Source: Kushneria aurantia DSM 21353 (GTDB taxonomy: Bacteria > Pseudomonadota > Gammaproteobacteria > Pseudomonadales > Halomonadaceae). From it: a stretch of 42,005 nt of DNA. The translations under genes were made by a program, and so were the position numbers. Shown one piece after another: positions 32,876 through 40,501 of the stretch; position 1 is the first letter of the stretch, and every line of letters begins with the position of its first letter. The stretch spans positions 1 through 42,005 of the forward strand of contig NZ_KB907891.1 of NCBI RefSeq assembly GCF_000382245.1, given 5' to 3'. The notes under the pieces are model-generated. The model had not been told where the DNA came from and made no database searches. It worked only from the letters and a program-made list of their open reading frames with translations.

Positions 32876-33003
32876 TCAAAATGAAAAATGTCGACCAAGC
32901 GTCAACGCCAACAGCAGGCAAAGGCGAGCATTGACTGCATAGCATCGTGGCAACTATATGATATGGCAGAAAAAGAAATTCAAAGACATTCTTCCGTATC
33001 GGG

Positions 33004-33062
33004 CTTAAAATCTCTCGACCGTATGGTCGTGCCGGTTCGATTCCGGCTCCGGGCACCAGTTT
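33004..33062 (+). repeat. attR, 59-bp copy of the tRNA-Leu 3' end
   Basis: Identical to 22081-22139. It carries anticodon-loop to CCA of tRNA-Leu but no 5' half, so it is not a tRNA gene. Confidence 0.93.
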
Positions 33063-33230
33063 GAAGTTGACCCTGTCCACTACTGGTGGATGGGTTCTGC
33101 CTCATTAGCACGACCACTTTTGAGTATTCAGTCCCGGACTGTGATGGTAGCTTGTCGCGCCAATAAAGGATGCGCTATGGGATAGCATCCCTCAGTTGGT
33201 GCGCTTGAGTTTGCATCGACTCTACCAGCG

Positions 33231-33403
33231 TCACGGCATTTCCAGGCTTCCGGACATGAAAACCGAGGCCGCGCCGAAGAAGGCGCTCAAGAGCTAACTC
33301 CTCGATTCTGCCGTAACGCCCCGCCGGTATGGTCGATACTCTGACCCAGCGCCCGCGATGCGCCGAGTACCAGTGCGGTATTGCCGTGCAATCCGAAATC
33401 CAT
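33231..33403 (-). pseudogene. Short-chain dehydrogenase/reductase remnant
   Basis: The first 22 codons from an ATG at 33403 with a good ribosome-binding site encode MDFGLHGNTALVLGASRALG, the Rossmann start of an SDR enzyme with T-G-x3-G-x-G-like signature (here GASRALG). In a second frame follows IPAGRYGRIEEL and in a third SAFFGAASVFMSGSLEMP, both typical of SDR C-termini. A deletion of about 170-190 codons and two frame changes leave no functional protein. Confidence 0.78.
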
Positions 33404-33489
33404 CTTGCGTCCTCTTTGTCTGTGATCTCCGCGCCAGCGTATGCAAGACGTGAGCGCGAAGATTGGGCCAATGTGGCCATGAGGGCGTC

Positions 33490-34383
33490 TCAGCCGGTGA
33501 GATGCGTCGAGGCGTGACGTGCATGATCGAGATGGTGGGCGAGATAGCGTGAGGCCAGCCTGCGATCTCCCTCGCGCAATGCCTCGATCACCGAGAGATG
33601 TTCCTGGCACCAATCGGTAACGCGGCGGCGGTTGGTATAACCGAGATACTCGAGCATCCGGCGCTGCTGATTCTGACTCTGGATCGCCTGCAGGAAGAGC
33701 GCGTTGCCGCTGGCGCGCACCAGTGTCTCGTGGAAGTTGGCGTCGATGCGAAAGAGCATCGGTCCGGGCAGGCTGGTGGTATTGGCAGGCTGTAACAGCT
33801 GCTCATGCTGAGTCTGGAGCGCATCGAGAGTCGCCATGTCGATGACGAAGCCCGGTAGCAGCAATGCCTGTGGTTCCAGTGCACTGCGGTACTCGTAGCT
33901 TGCGATACGTGCTTCTTCGGTATCGAGTCCGGTACGGAACGTCCAGCCTTGGCCAGGGTTGCGTTCGACCAGTCCTTCATTGGCCATGCGCGTCAACACC
34001 CTTCGCATTGCCGGCGCATTCGCACTGTAGCGGCGTAAAAGATCGACCTGGTTGACCGTCTTCGCGAGCCGGCCGCTGACATGATCCTCCACGATGGCCA
34101 GATAGAGCGCCTCGTCGGGAGAGGGAGGCAGCGCCAACGTCAACGAGTGAACTTCACCGCGGGCGCGCTCGAGCACGTAGCCCTGATGGGGTACGGAGCG
34201 AACGACACCATGTGCCTCGAGCAGGCGCAGCGCTGCGCGTACCGGGGTGCGTGAAACGCCAAGATATTCGGCCAGGCGCTGTTCGCGCAGCGGGTCACCC
34301 GGATCGAGCAGATGCTCGTCCATGTAGCCCAGCACACGCTGAGCCAGCTCGGCCTGTCGTCTGGAGCCGTAGTTGCCTGTCAT
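33490..34383 (-). CDS. GntR-family regulator, FadR/FCD subfamily
   Basis: A 297-residue regulator with an N-terminal winged helix (LREQRLAEYLGVSRTPVRAALRLLEAHGVV, wing VPHQGYVLERA) and a C-terminal FCD ligand domain with metal-site histidines (RIDANFHETLVRASGN, ASRYLAHHLDHARHA). I take ATG 34383 (MTGNYGSRR) with AAGG upstream; ATG 34428 is also possible. It is divergent from the transporter operon and most probably controls it in response to a transported compound or metabolite. Confidence 0.9.
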   Translation of the reverse strand: MTGNYGSRRQAELAQRVLGYMDEHLLDPGDPLREQRLAEYLGVSRTPVRAALRLLEAHGVVRSVPHQGYVLERARGEVHSLTLALPPSPDEALYLAIVEDHVSGRLAKTVNQVDLLRRYSANAPAMRRVLTRMANEGLVERNPGQGWTFRTGLDTEEARIASYEYRSALEPQALLLPGFVIDMATLDALQTQHEQLLQPANTTSLPGPMLFRIDANFHETLVRASGNALFLQAIQSQNQQRRMLEYLGYTNRRRVTDWCQEHLSVIEALREGDRRLASRYLAHHLDHARHASTHLTG

Positions 34384-34460
34384 GGCATCGATTCGCCTTG
34401 CACGGGAATGAGAAAGGATTTTTGACATAGACCTTGGTTGTAGTTTTTTGCGGCAGTCAG

Positions 34461-34490
34461 TTGACATCACCATTGTACAAAAAGTATCGT
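34461..34490 (+). promoter_or_regulatory. Promoter of the transporter operon with an embedded GntR-type site
   Basis: A perfect -35 TTGACA (34461-34466) is followed 18 bp later by TATCGT. Between them lies the palindrome TTGTACAA (34473-34480), of the kind bound by FCD-type GntR regulators, so the regulator would block the promoter. Confidence 0.55.
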
Positions 34491-34565
34491 CAAAAACAAT
34501 CGAGGTCTGCACAGACGGATCACGATCCGGATAACTTCAATAACAAGCCAACGGAATTCATTGCC

Positions 34566-35402
34566 ATGACACCAAGCATCCTCCGCACTCTAGCGCTGGC
34601 GGCTGCGCTGCCGCTCTCAGCCGGTTTCGCAGCTGCTGCCTGCGCCGCCGATGTGACCCCACCCGACTCCTTGGTCAACGACGGCCAGTTGACCTACGGC
34701 GTCGCCGCGACCTTCGCACCGTTCGAATATCAGCAAGACGGTAAGCTCGTCGGCTTCGATATCGAGCTGGGCCAACTAATTGCCGATCGCATGGGTCTGG
34801 AGGTCAATCCGTTCAACGTCGATTTCAAAGGGTTGATCCCGGCCCTTCAGGGTAAACGTATCGATATCATCAATTCGGCGATGTACATCAATGACGAACG
34901 CGCCGAGCGCGTCGATTTCGTGCCCTATCTGTGGGTCGGCAACGAAGTGATCGTGCGCAAGGGCAACCCGGCCGATGTTGCCGGGCGTGGAGAGATCTGC
35001 GATCACACCGTCGCGGTGACGCTTGGTGGTATCTCGGAGACCCAGGCGCGTGGCGATGCCGAGCGCTGTGAGTCAAGTGGTGAGGGAGAGGTCAACGTGA
35101 TGACATTTCCGTCGGCCCAGGTCGCCGCGATGGCGGTACGCCGCGGCCGCGCCGACGCTTTCTACGATTCCACGCCGGGTGCCGCTCACCTTCTGAAGAC
35201 CCTCCCGAACGTCTACGAGATCGTCGGCGATACCTTCGAAGCCAATACCCAGCTCGGCATTGCCGTGCGCAAGGGCGACGACGCGATGAAGACTGCGATT
35301 CAAGAGGCGCTCGTGCAGATCGCCGCTTCCGGCGACTACGAAGCCTTGCTCGAGAAGTACAAGCTTCCGCATAGCGCGGCACTGCTCCTCAAAGACGACT
35401 GA
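34566..35402 (+). CDS. Periplasmic amino-acid-type binding protein (family 3)
   Basis: A 278-residue solute-binding protein with an export signal (LRTLALAAALPLSAGFAAAA, with AAAC as a weak lipobox candidate), then the family 3 signature GQLTYGVAATFAPFEYQQDG KLVGFDIELGQLIADRMG. The Arg/Asp ligands of the amino-acid family appear as FKGLIPALQGKRIDIINSAM with later RRGRADAFYDS. It feeds the permease and ATPase encoded next. The ligand is probably a zwitterionic amino-acid-like molecule. Confidence 0.92.
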   Translation: MTPSILRTLALAAALPLSAGFAAAACAADVTPPDSLVNDGQLTYGVAATFAPFEYQQDGKLVGFDIELGQLIADRMGLEVNPFNVDFKGLIPALQGKRIDIINSAMYINDERAERVDFVPYLWVGNEVIVRKGNPADVAGRGEICDHTVAVTLGGISETQARGDAERCESSGEGEVNVMTFPSAQVAAMAVRRGRADAFYDSTPGAAHLLKTLPNVYEIVGDTFEANTQLGIAVRKGDDAMKTAIQEALVQIAASGDYEALLEKYKLPHSAALLLKDD

Positions 35403-35414
35403 CCGGAACTCTTC

Positions 35415-36143
35415 ATGTCCGATGCGCTCTCCATAATCGCCGGTTATCTGGTCTCGTGGACCTTCTTCGAGGCCGCGTTGATGACGCTGGCGCTGACCTT
35501 GCTGGCGATGTTGTTTGGCATGCTGCTGGGGATCATATTTGCGCTGATCCAGGAAAGCCGAATCAAGACGCTGCGCGGTGTAGTCTTGATCTACTTGTGG
35601 TTGTTTCGCGGTACACCGGTACTTCTGCAGATCATCTTCGTGTTCAACGTGCTCCCGGTGTTTGGCATCGTCCTGTCTGGCTTCGTCAGTGGCGTCATCG
35701 CGCTGTCGCTCAACCAGGGGGCCTACATGACCGAAATTTTCCGATCTGGGCTTCAGGCCGTTGGCAAGCAGCAGCGAATCGCCGGTAGCGCGCTGGGTAT
35801 GAAGCAGTCCCAGGTCATGCGCTTCGTGGTGTTGCCGCAGGCGTTGCGCATCGTCGTGCCACCGACCGGCAATCAGTTCATGGGCATGCTCAAGGAGAGT
35901 GCCCTGGTGTCAGTGATCGCTGTGCAGGAACTGCTGTTGGTCGCCGATCAGACCGCCAGCGCCAATTTTCGCTATCTCGAAGCGTTATCGACGGCCGCCA
36001 TCTATTACCTGGCGCTGACCACCATCTTCATGGTGATTCAAACCTACATCGAGCGCTGGCTGGCACCGCGCAAGCACGGTGCCAAGGTGAGCTGGACCCA
36101 GCGTCTGCTTCGAATGACCGCCCAGCCCCGGAGCTCCCAGTGA
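35415..36143 (+). CDS. Amino-acid-type ABC transporter permease
   Basis: A 242-residue inner membrane protein with five to six spans. The HisM/GlnP-type EAA loop is present (GSALGMKQSQVMRFVVLPQALRIVVPP) along with YLWLFRGTPVLLQ. It begins 13 bp after the binding protein and ends overlapping the ATPase start. As the only permease in the operon, it probably acts as a homodimer. Confidence 0.93.
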   Translation: MSDALSIIAGYLVSWTFFEAALMTLALTLLAMLFGMLLGIIFALIQESRIKTLRGVVLIYLWLFRGTPVLLQIIFVFNVLPVFGIVLSGFVSGVIALSLNQGAYMTEIFRSGLQAVGKQQRIAGSALGMKQSQVMRFVVLPQALRIVVPPTGNQFMGMLKESALVSVIAVQELLLVADQTASANFRYLEALSTAAIYYLALTTIFMVIQTYIERWLAPRKHGAKVSWTQRLLRMTAQPRSSQ

Positions 36144-36937
36144 AGGACGAAATCAATAGTGCGCTCTCGTTTCGCGAGGAAGCCTCGACGATAGACGTCG
36201 TGCCGGGGAAATCTCTGTTGAGTGTCAAGCACGTGAGCAAGGCGTTCGATGACCAGTGGGTGCTCGACAACGTCAGTCTCGATGTCGAAGTCGGCAAGAC
36301 TCAGGTCATTCTCGGGCCCTCCGGTTCCGGCAAATCCACACTGCTGCGCTGCATGAATCTGCTCGAGCCGATTGACGCCGGTGCCATCTGGTTCAGCGGC
36401 CAGGAAATCTCGGCCCAGCTCGACCGCGCACATCTCGTTCGGCGAGAACTGTCGATGGTGTTCCAGCATTTCGAGCTGTTTCCACATCTCAATGCGCTCG
36501 AAAACATCATGCTGGCGCCGACACGGATCAAAGGCATGAGCCGGGTCGAAGCGCGCGAAAAGGCGATGGTGCTCCTCGAGAAGGTGCGCATCGCCGACAA
36601 GGCCAGCCTCTATCCGGATCAGCTTTCCGGAGGACAGCAGCAGCGTGTGGCGATCGCCCGGGCGCTAGCGATGGAGCCCAAGGTGATGCTCTTCGATGAA
36701 CCGACTTCCGCGCTTGATCCGGAGATGGTCAAAGAGGTGCTCGATGTCATGACTTCGCTGAGCGAAGCCGGAATGACCAGTGTCGTGGTGACACACGAGA
36801 TGGCGTTCGCTCGCGAAGCCGCCCAGCGGGTAGTGTTCATGGAGCAGGGGAGAATCGTCGAGGACGTCGACAAGGACGCCTTTTTCTCGGGCAACGTCGG
36901 CGAACGTGCCCAGCTATTCATGAGCAATATGCTGTAG
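36140..36937 (+). CDS. Amino-acid-type ABC transporter ATPase
   Basis: A 265-residue GlnQ/HisP-type ATPase with Walker A GPSGSGKST, Q-loop in SMVFQHFELFPHLNALENI, signature LSGGQQQRVAIARALAMEP, Walker B VMLFDEPTSALDPEM and the switch His in VVVTHEM. The GTG start overlaps the permease stop by 4 bp (GTGA). An unusual 27-residue extension precedes the first strand (LLSVKHVSKAF). It energises uptake by the adjacent permease. Confidence 0.94.
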   Translation: MKDEINSALSFREEASTIDVVPGKSLLSVKHVSKAFDDQWVLDNVSLDVEVGKTQVILGPSGSGKSTLLRCMNLLEPIDAGAIWFSGQEISAQLDRAHLVRRELSMVFQHFELFPHLNALENIMLAPTRIKGMSRVEAREKAMVLLEKVRIADKASLYPDQLSGGQQQRVAIARALAMEPKVMLFDEPTSALDPEMVKEVLDVMTSLSEAGMTSVVVTHEMAFAREAAQRVVFMEQGRIVEDVDKDAFFSGNVGERAQLFMSNML

Positions 36938-37029
36938 CCAAGATCCCATCTCGTGCCTCATCACGCCAGAAATCATGCTGGTGTCGCCCTGCGATGCCCT
37001 CCGCCCCCTTTTCGATCCGGAATCACGCT

Positions 37030-38214
37030 ATGTCCTCCCGTACCGAACTGCCTGTCGTCTCCGATCTTAACGTCGTCTCGCTGCTCGAAACGCTGGTATC
37101 GCTCAATACCGAAAATCCGCCGGGACGTGAGCTCGAGGCGGCCAGGTTTCTCGCTGGCGTGCTCGAAAGTCTCGGCTGTGAAGTGACACTCGACGAATTC
37201 GAGCCGGGGCGGGCCAATGTAATCGCGACCTACGTCAACGGTCCCGGGCCGACCTTCGCGTTCAACACGCATATCGACGTGGTACCGGCCGGCGCGGATT
37301 GGGAGTACGACCCGTTCGTCGCTCGCATCGCCGACGACAGGCTCTATGCGCGGGGCGCCTGCGATGCCAAGGGCCCGCTTGCCGCCATGGTGATGGCGGT
37401 CGCGGATCTGATCGCGAGTCGCGATCGGTGGTCCGGTACGCTGATGGCAATCTTCGTCGCCGACGAGGAGGTCGGCAGCGCGGGCGCCAAGCATTTCGCC
37501 GCGATCACCGAGCAGGCGATCGACTACGTCGTTGTCGGTGAGCCGACCTCCAATCAGCCGGTAATCGCACACAAAGGCAGTCTGCGCCCGATCGTTCGTA
37601 TTCACGGCAAGAGTGCTCACTCCGGCACCCCGGATCTCGGCATCAATGCGCTTTACGAGGCCGCGAAGCTGGTTGGCTTAGTGGAACGGACCCATCGGCA
37701 AGTGAAGTGCCACCACCATCACCTGGTCGGCAACGCCAGTCTGACCATCACCCGACTCAACGGTGGGCATGCCGACAACGTGGTGCCGGATCGTTGCGAC
37801 CTGATGCTGGACCGGCGCATGGTCCCGGGGGAGTCGGAGGCGCAGGTGCGTTCCGACATCCAGGCGATGCTCGATCTCGCCGCCAACGAGTTCGGGCTGC
37901 ACACCGAGATCGTCGAATGGAAAGCGACCACCGGTGGTGCCAGCGAGACCGAACAGAGCCATCCGGTCGTCGCCGCCACCGTCGAGGCCGCGCGCCGCGT
38001 AGCCGCGAACGGAGAGGTGAATATCGGTGGCTTCCAGGGTGGTTGCGATCTGGTCCACTTCCGCAAGCTCGGTGCCAATGGCGTGGTTATCGGCCCAGGC
38101 TCGCTGGCTGTCGCGCATCAGCCGGAGGAATTCGTGCCGTTGGCCGAACTTGAGTCGGCAGTCGGTCTCTACCGCGATATCGTGCTGGGACTGCTGAAGA
38201 GAGCAGCGGTGTGA
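37030..38214 (+). CDS. M20-family zinc amidohydrolase (ArgE/DapE/acylase type)
   Basis: A 394-residue M20 enzyme with all metal and catalytic residues: His in FNTHIDVVPAG, bridging Asp in GACDAKGPLAAM, the catalytic Glu pair in FVADEEVGSAG, Asp/Glu in VVGEPTSN, and the last His in SLAVAHQPEEF. The dimerisation lid has KSAHSGTPDLGIN. Such enzymes remove acyl groups from N-acyl amino acids or cleave dipeptides. ATG 37030 is preceded by GGAA; the frame extends 12 codons further. Its stop overlaps the next start, so the downstream enzyme is coupled to it. Confidence 0.9.
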   Translation: MSSRTELPVVSDLNVVSLLETLVSLNTENPPGRELEAARFLAGVLESLGCEVTLDEFEPGRANVIATYVNGPGPTFAFNTHIDVVPAGADWEYDPFVARIADDRLYARGACDAKGPLAAMVMAVADLIASRDRWSGTLMAIFVADEEVGSAGAKHFAAITEQAIDYVVVGEPTSNQPVIAHKGSLRPIVRIHGKSAHSGTPDLGINALYEAAKLVGLVERTHRQVKCHHHHLVGNASLTITRLNGGHADNVVPDRCDLMLDRRMVPGESEAQVRSDIQAMLDLAANEFGLHTEIVEWKATTGGASETEQSHPVVAATVEAARRVAANGEVNIGGFQGGCDLVHFRKLGANGVVIGPGSLAVAHQPEEFVPLAELESAVGLYRDIVLGLLKRAAV

Positions 38215-39347
38215 TCGATGCCCGCTACTATCGTGCCATGCTCGTCTACGGCAATGGTGTAAAGCTGCATACCGCCGTCTCGGGCGCGATCGATGGACTC
38301 TCCGAACGCTATCTGCGTATTCAGTGCGGCTCAAGCGTCGGTATTGGCGCCATTCGCGCCAATATCGCTTATCTGAGCGGCGTGTCTGAGGCTGAGCTCG
38401 ACGCGCAGATCGTCTCCGCCTGTCGCTGGCTGGGTTCGTTCGATGCCAGCGAGCCGGCGCGTCGCGCGCTCGATATCGACTTCCCGTTCAGCAATCCGGT
38501 CAAGGCGCTTGTCGAGCTGGCGCTGCTTGATCTCGAAGCCCGCCGCGCCGGGCTCTCATTGGGACGCTATCTGCGTCAGAGCCACGTGCTGGATTCGCTC
38601 CTGCCGATGGCCGAGGCGCCGATCCTCGCCAGCAATCAGACGCTTTTTCACGGTATGCCTGACGCAGTCGTCGCCCAGGCCCGAGGCTACGCCGAGCGAG
38701 GCTTCGGCGAGCTCAAGCTGCGGGTGGGCTTTGGCGACATCGACAGTGATCTTGCGCTGCTGGCACGAGTGCGTGAGGCAGTCGGTGCAGATATCGATCT
38801 GGCGATTGACGTCAACGGCCGCTGGTCGCTCGAGCAGACCTTGTCGGCATTGCCGCGCCTTCACGAGGTCGATTTAGCCTATCTCGAACAGCCGTTGACA
38901 AAAGGCGAGTGGACGAGATTGGCGCGGCTCTGTGAGCACACAGAACTACCGATCCTGCTCGACGAAGGGCTGTCGTCAGACGATGACATGCAGCGTCTGA
39001 GCCAATTACCGCGTCAGGTCGGCGCGCATCTCAAATTGGTGAAGGTGGGCGGCTTTGGCGCGCTCTCCGAACTCTACTCTCAGCTCCATTTCGAGAATCG
39101 CCCGCGCATGATCGGACAGATGAATGAGGGCGGGTTGGCCACGTCCTTCACCGTCCATGCCGCCTGGGCGCTGGGAGAAACCCGCGGCGAGCTCTACGGC
39201 GCCGATGGCATCGCAGATGACCCCTTTCCGCTGGTCGATTACGCCAACGGTTTCGCCAGCGTGGAAGACAGATCGACCGACACCGTCTTCCGTCGTCTCG
39301 ACGCGCTGGCCATCGACTCATCCATTCTCAACGAGGTATCCCAATGA
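38211..39347 (+). CDS. Enolase-superfamily enzyme (muconate-lactonising/racemase-like)
   Basis: A 378-residue protein with an enolase N-terminal capping domain and a barrel. Catalytic features are K-x-R in FGELKLRVG (family usually K-x-K), metal ligands Asp in AIDVNGRW, Glu in YLEQPL and Asp in LLDEGLS, and the opposite lysine in HLKLVKVGG. The D-E-D ligand set points to the MLE subgroup, which includes dipeptide epimerases and N-acyl amino acid racemases. The GTG start overlaps the M20 stop. Together with the M20 enzyme, racemisation followed by deacylation is a reasonable idea. Confidence 0.88.
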   Translation: MIDARYYRAMLVYGNGVKLHTAVSGAIDGLSERYLRIQCGSSVGIGAIRANIAYLSGVSEAELDAQIVSACRWLGSFDASEPARRALDIDFPFSNPVKALVELALLDLEARRAGLSLGRYLRQSHVLDSLLPMAEAPILASNQTLFHGMPDAVVAQARGYAERGFGELKLRVGFGDIDSDLALLARVREAVGADIDLAIDVNGRWSLEQTLSALPRLHEVDLAYLEQPLTKGEWTRLARLCEHTELPILLDEGLSSDDDMQRLSQLPRQVGAHLKLVKVGGFGALSELYSQLHFENRPRMIGQMNEGGLATSFTVHAAWALGETRGELYGADGIADDPFPLVDYANGFASVEDRSTDTVFRRLDALAIDSSILNEVSQ

Positions 39348-40501
39348 CATCGGCTTTATTGCAGGGACGCGAATCCGCCTTCCCGCGTGACGAATATCTC
39401 TCACGTCAGCAGCGCCTGAGTGCGTTGATGGGGGAGAAAAAAATCGACTTGATGGTGATTACCGGGCCCGAAAATATCTTCTATCTTACCGGGCAGCAGA
39501 CGCCAGGCTACTACACCTTCCAAGCGCTGCTGATGCCTCAGAATGGCACGCCGAAATTCATCATTCGTGAGCTCGAGTCGCTCAACTGCCGTGCCAACAG
39601 CTTCGTCGAGGAGATTCTGCCCTACGGTGACGGCGTCGATCCGCTAGCACTGCTTGCCGACCAAATCCGTGGTTTCGGCGCCGAGCGCGTGGCGATCGAC
39701 AAGCGCGGCTGGTTCCTGCCGATCTCCACTTTCGAGACGCTCGTCGGCCAGTGTGGCGAGATGCTCGACTGTGCCGGAATTGTGGAGTCTCTGCGTGCGG
39801 TCAAGAGCGAAGCCGAAGTACGCTGCATCGAACAGGCTGCCGGTTATGTCGATGCCGGCATGCGCGCCGGTATGGAGGCGGTGCGCCAAGGCGCCAGCGA
39901 GAACGACGTGGTCGCGGCAATGATGTGCGAAGCGATTCGCGCTGGCTCCGAGTACATGGGAATGGAGCCGCTGATGTCGAGTGGTGAGCGAAGCGGTGTG
40001 CCTCACGGCACCTGGCGGCGCCGCCAATTTCAGTCTGGCGATCCGGTATTTCTCGAAATGGCCGCCTGCCACAACCGCTATCACGCGGTACTGATGCGGT
40101 CTGCCTGGCTGGGGGAGCCGCCAGAGCAGGCCAAGCGCATGATGGATACCTGCCAGCGGGCTCTCGCCGCTGCGCTCGATGTCTTCAAGCCGGGCAATAC
40201 CTGCGCCCAGGTGCATGAAGCCGCTCAGGCGGTGATCGACCACGCCGGCTATACCGACTGCTATCGCAAACGTACCGGCTATAGCGTGGGAATCTCGTTC
40301 GCGCCCGACTGGGGTGAGTGGCAGGTGGCGAGCCTGTTTAGCGGCATCGACCGAGTACTCGAGCCGGGCATGGTGTTCCACATCCCGCCGGCGCTGCGCG
40401 ACTACGGCAATTTTACCGTCGGTGTCAGCGAGACCGCGGTCGTCACGTCGGACGGGCATCGCGTGCTCGGCAGCGTCGATCGCGATCTGCTCATCGTATG
40501 A
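39344..40501 (+). CDS. M24-fold hydrolase resembling ectoine hydrolase DoeA/EutD
   Basis: A 385-residue creatinase/aminopeptidase P-fold protein: N-terminal domain (KKIDLMVITGPENIFYLTGQ) and pita-bread domain from about residue 160. The segments LEMAACHNRYHAVLMRSAWLG, TGYSVGISFAPDWGEW and LEPGMVFHIPPAL align by eye with halomonad DoeA. The five metal ligands of true M24 peptidases (D, D, H, E, E) are not all present: the first Asp pair is replaced, as in DoeA and creatinase, so it is likely a metal-free ring-opening or amide hydrolase. Its start overlaps the enolase stop (ATGA). Confidence 0.85.
   Translation: MTSALLQGRESAFPRDEYLSRQQRLSALMGEKKIDLMVITGPENIFYLTGQQTPGYYTFQALLMPQNGTPKFIIRELESLNCRANSFVEEILPYGDGVDPLALLADQIRGFGAERVAIDKRGWFLPISTFETLVGQCGEMLDCAGIVESLRAVKSEAEVRCIEQAAGYVDAGMRAGMEAVRQGASENDVVAAMMCEAIRAGSEYMGMEPLMSSGERSGVPHGTWRRRQFQSGDPVFLEMAACHNRYHAVLMRSAWLGEPPEQAKRMMDTCQRALAAALDVFKPGNTCAQVHEAAQAVIDHAGYTDCYRKRTGYSVGISFAPDWGEWQVASLFSGIDRVLEPGMVFHIPPALRDYGNFTVGVSETAVVTSDGHRVLGSVDRDLLIV

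Larger units (their letters stand above)
22081..33062. mobile_element. Filamentous phage (inovirus) prophage in tRNA-Leu
   Basis: The element is bounded by a perfect 59-bp direct repeat of the tRNA-Leu 3' end. It contains the inovirus set: integrase, replication initiator, secretin, Zot-type ATPase, DUF2523 minor coat protein, glycine-linker adsorption protein, major coat protein with terminator, two tiny membrane proteins, ssDNA-binding-type protein, regulators and a big intergenic hairpin. Gene order resembles Pf phages of Pseudomonas, with an extra secretin and a cargo end (DUF2726, toxin-antitoxin remnant). All structural genes appear open, so it may be able to produce particles. About 11 kb, at the larger end for the family. 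Confidence 0.93.

Noticed and set aside
33004-33062. Second tRNA-Leu
   Set aside because: Only the 3' part is present, identical to attL; it is the attachment site copy.
33175-33480. 101-codon minus-strand frame as an intact gene
   Set aside because: It joins out-of-frame pieces of a decayed SDR gene with unrelated sequence.
39344-40501. Xaa-Pro aminopeptidase
   Set aside because: The canonical metal ligands of that enzyme are not all present, while DoeA-like segments are.
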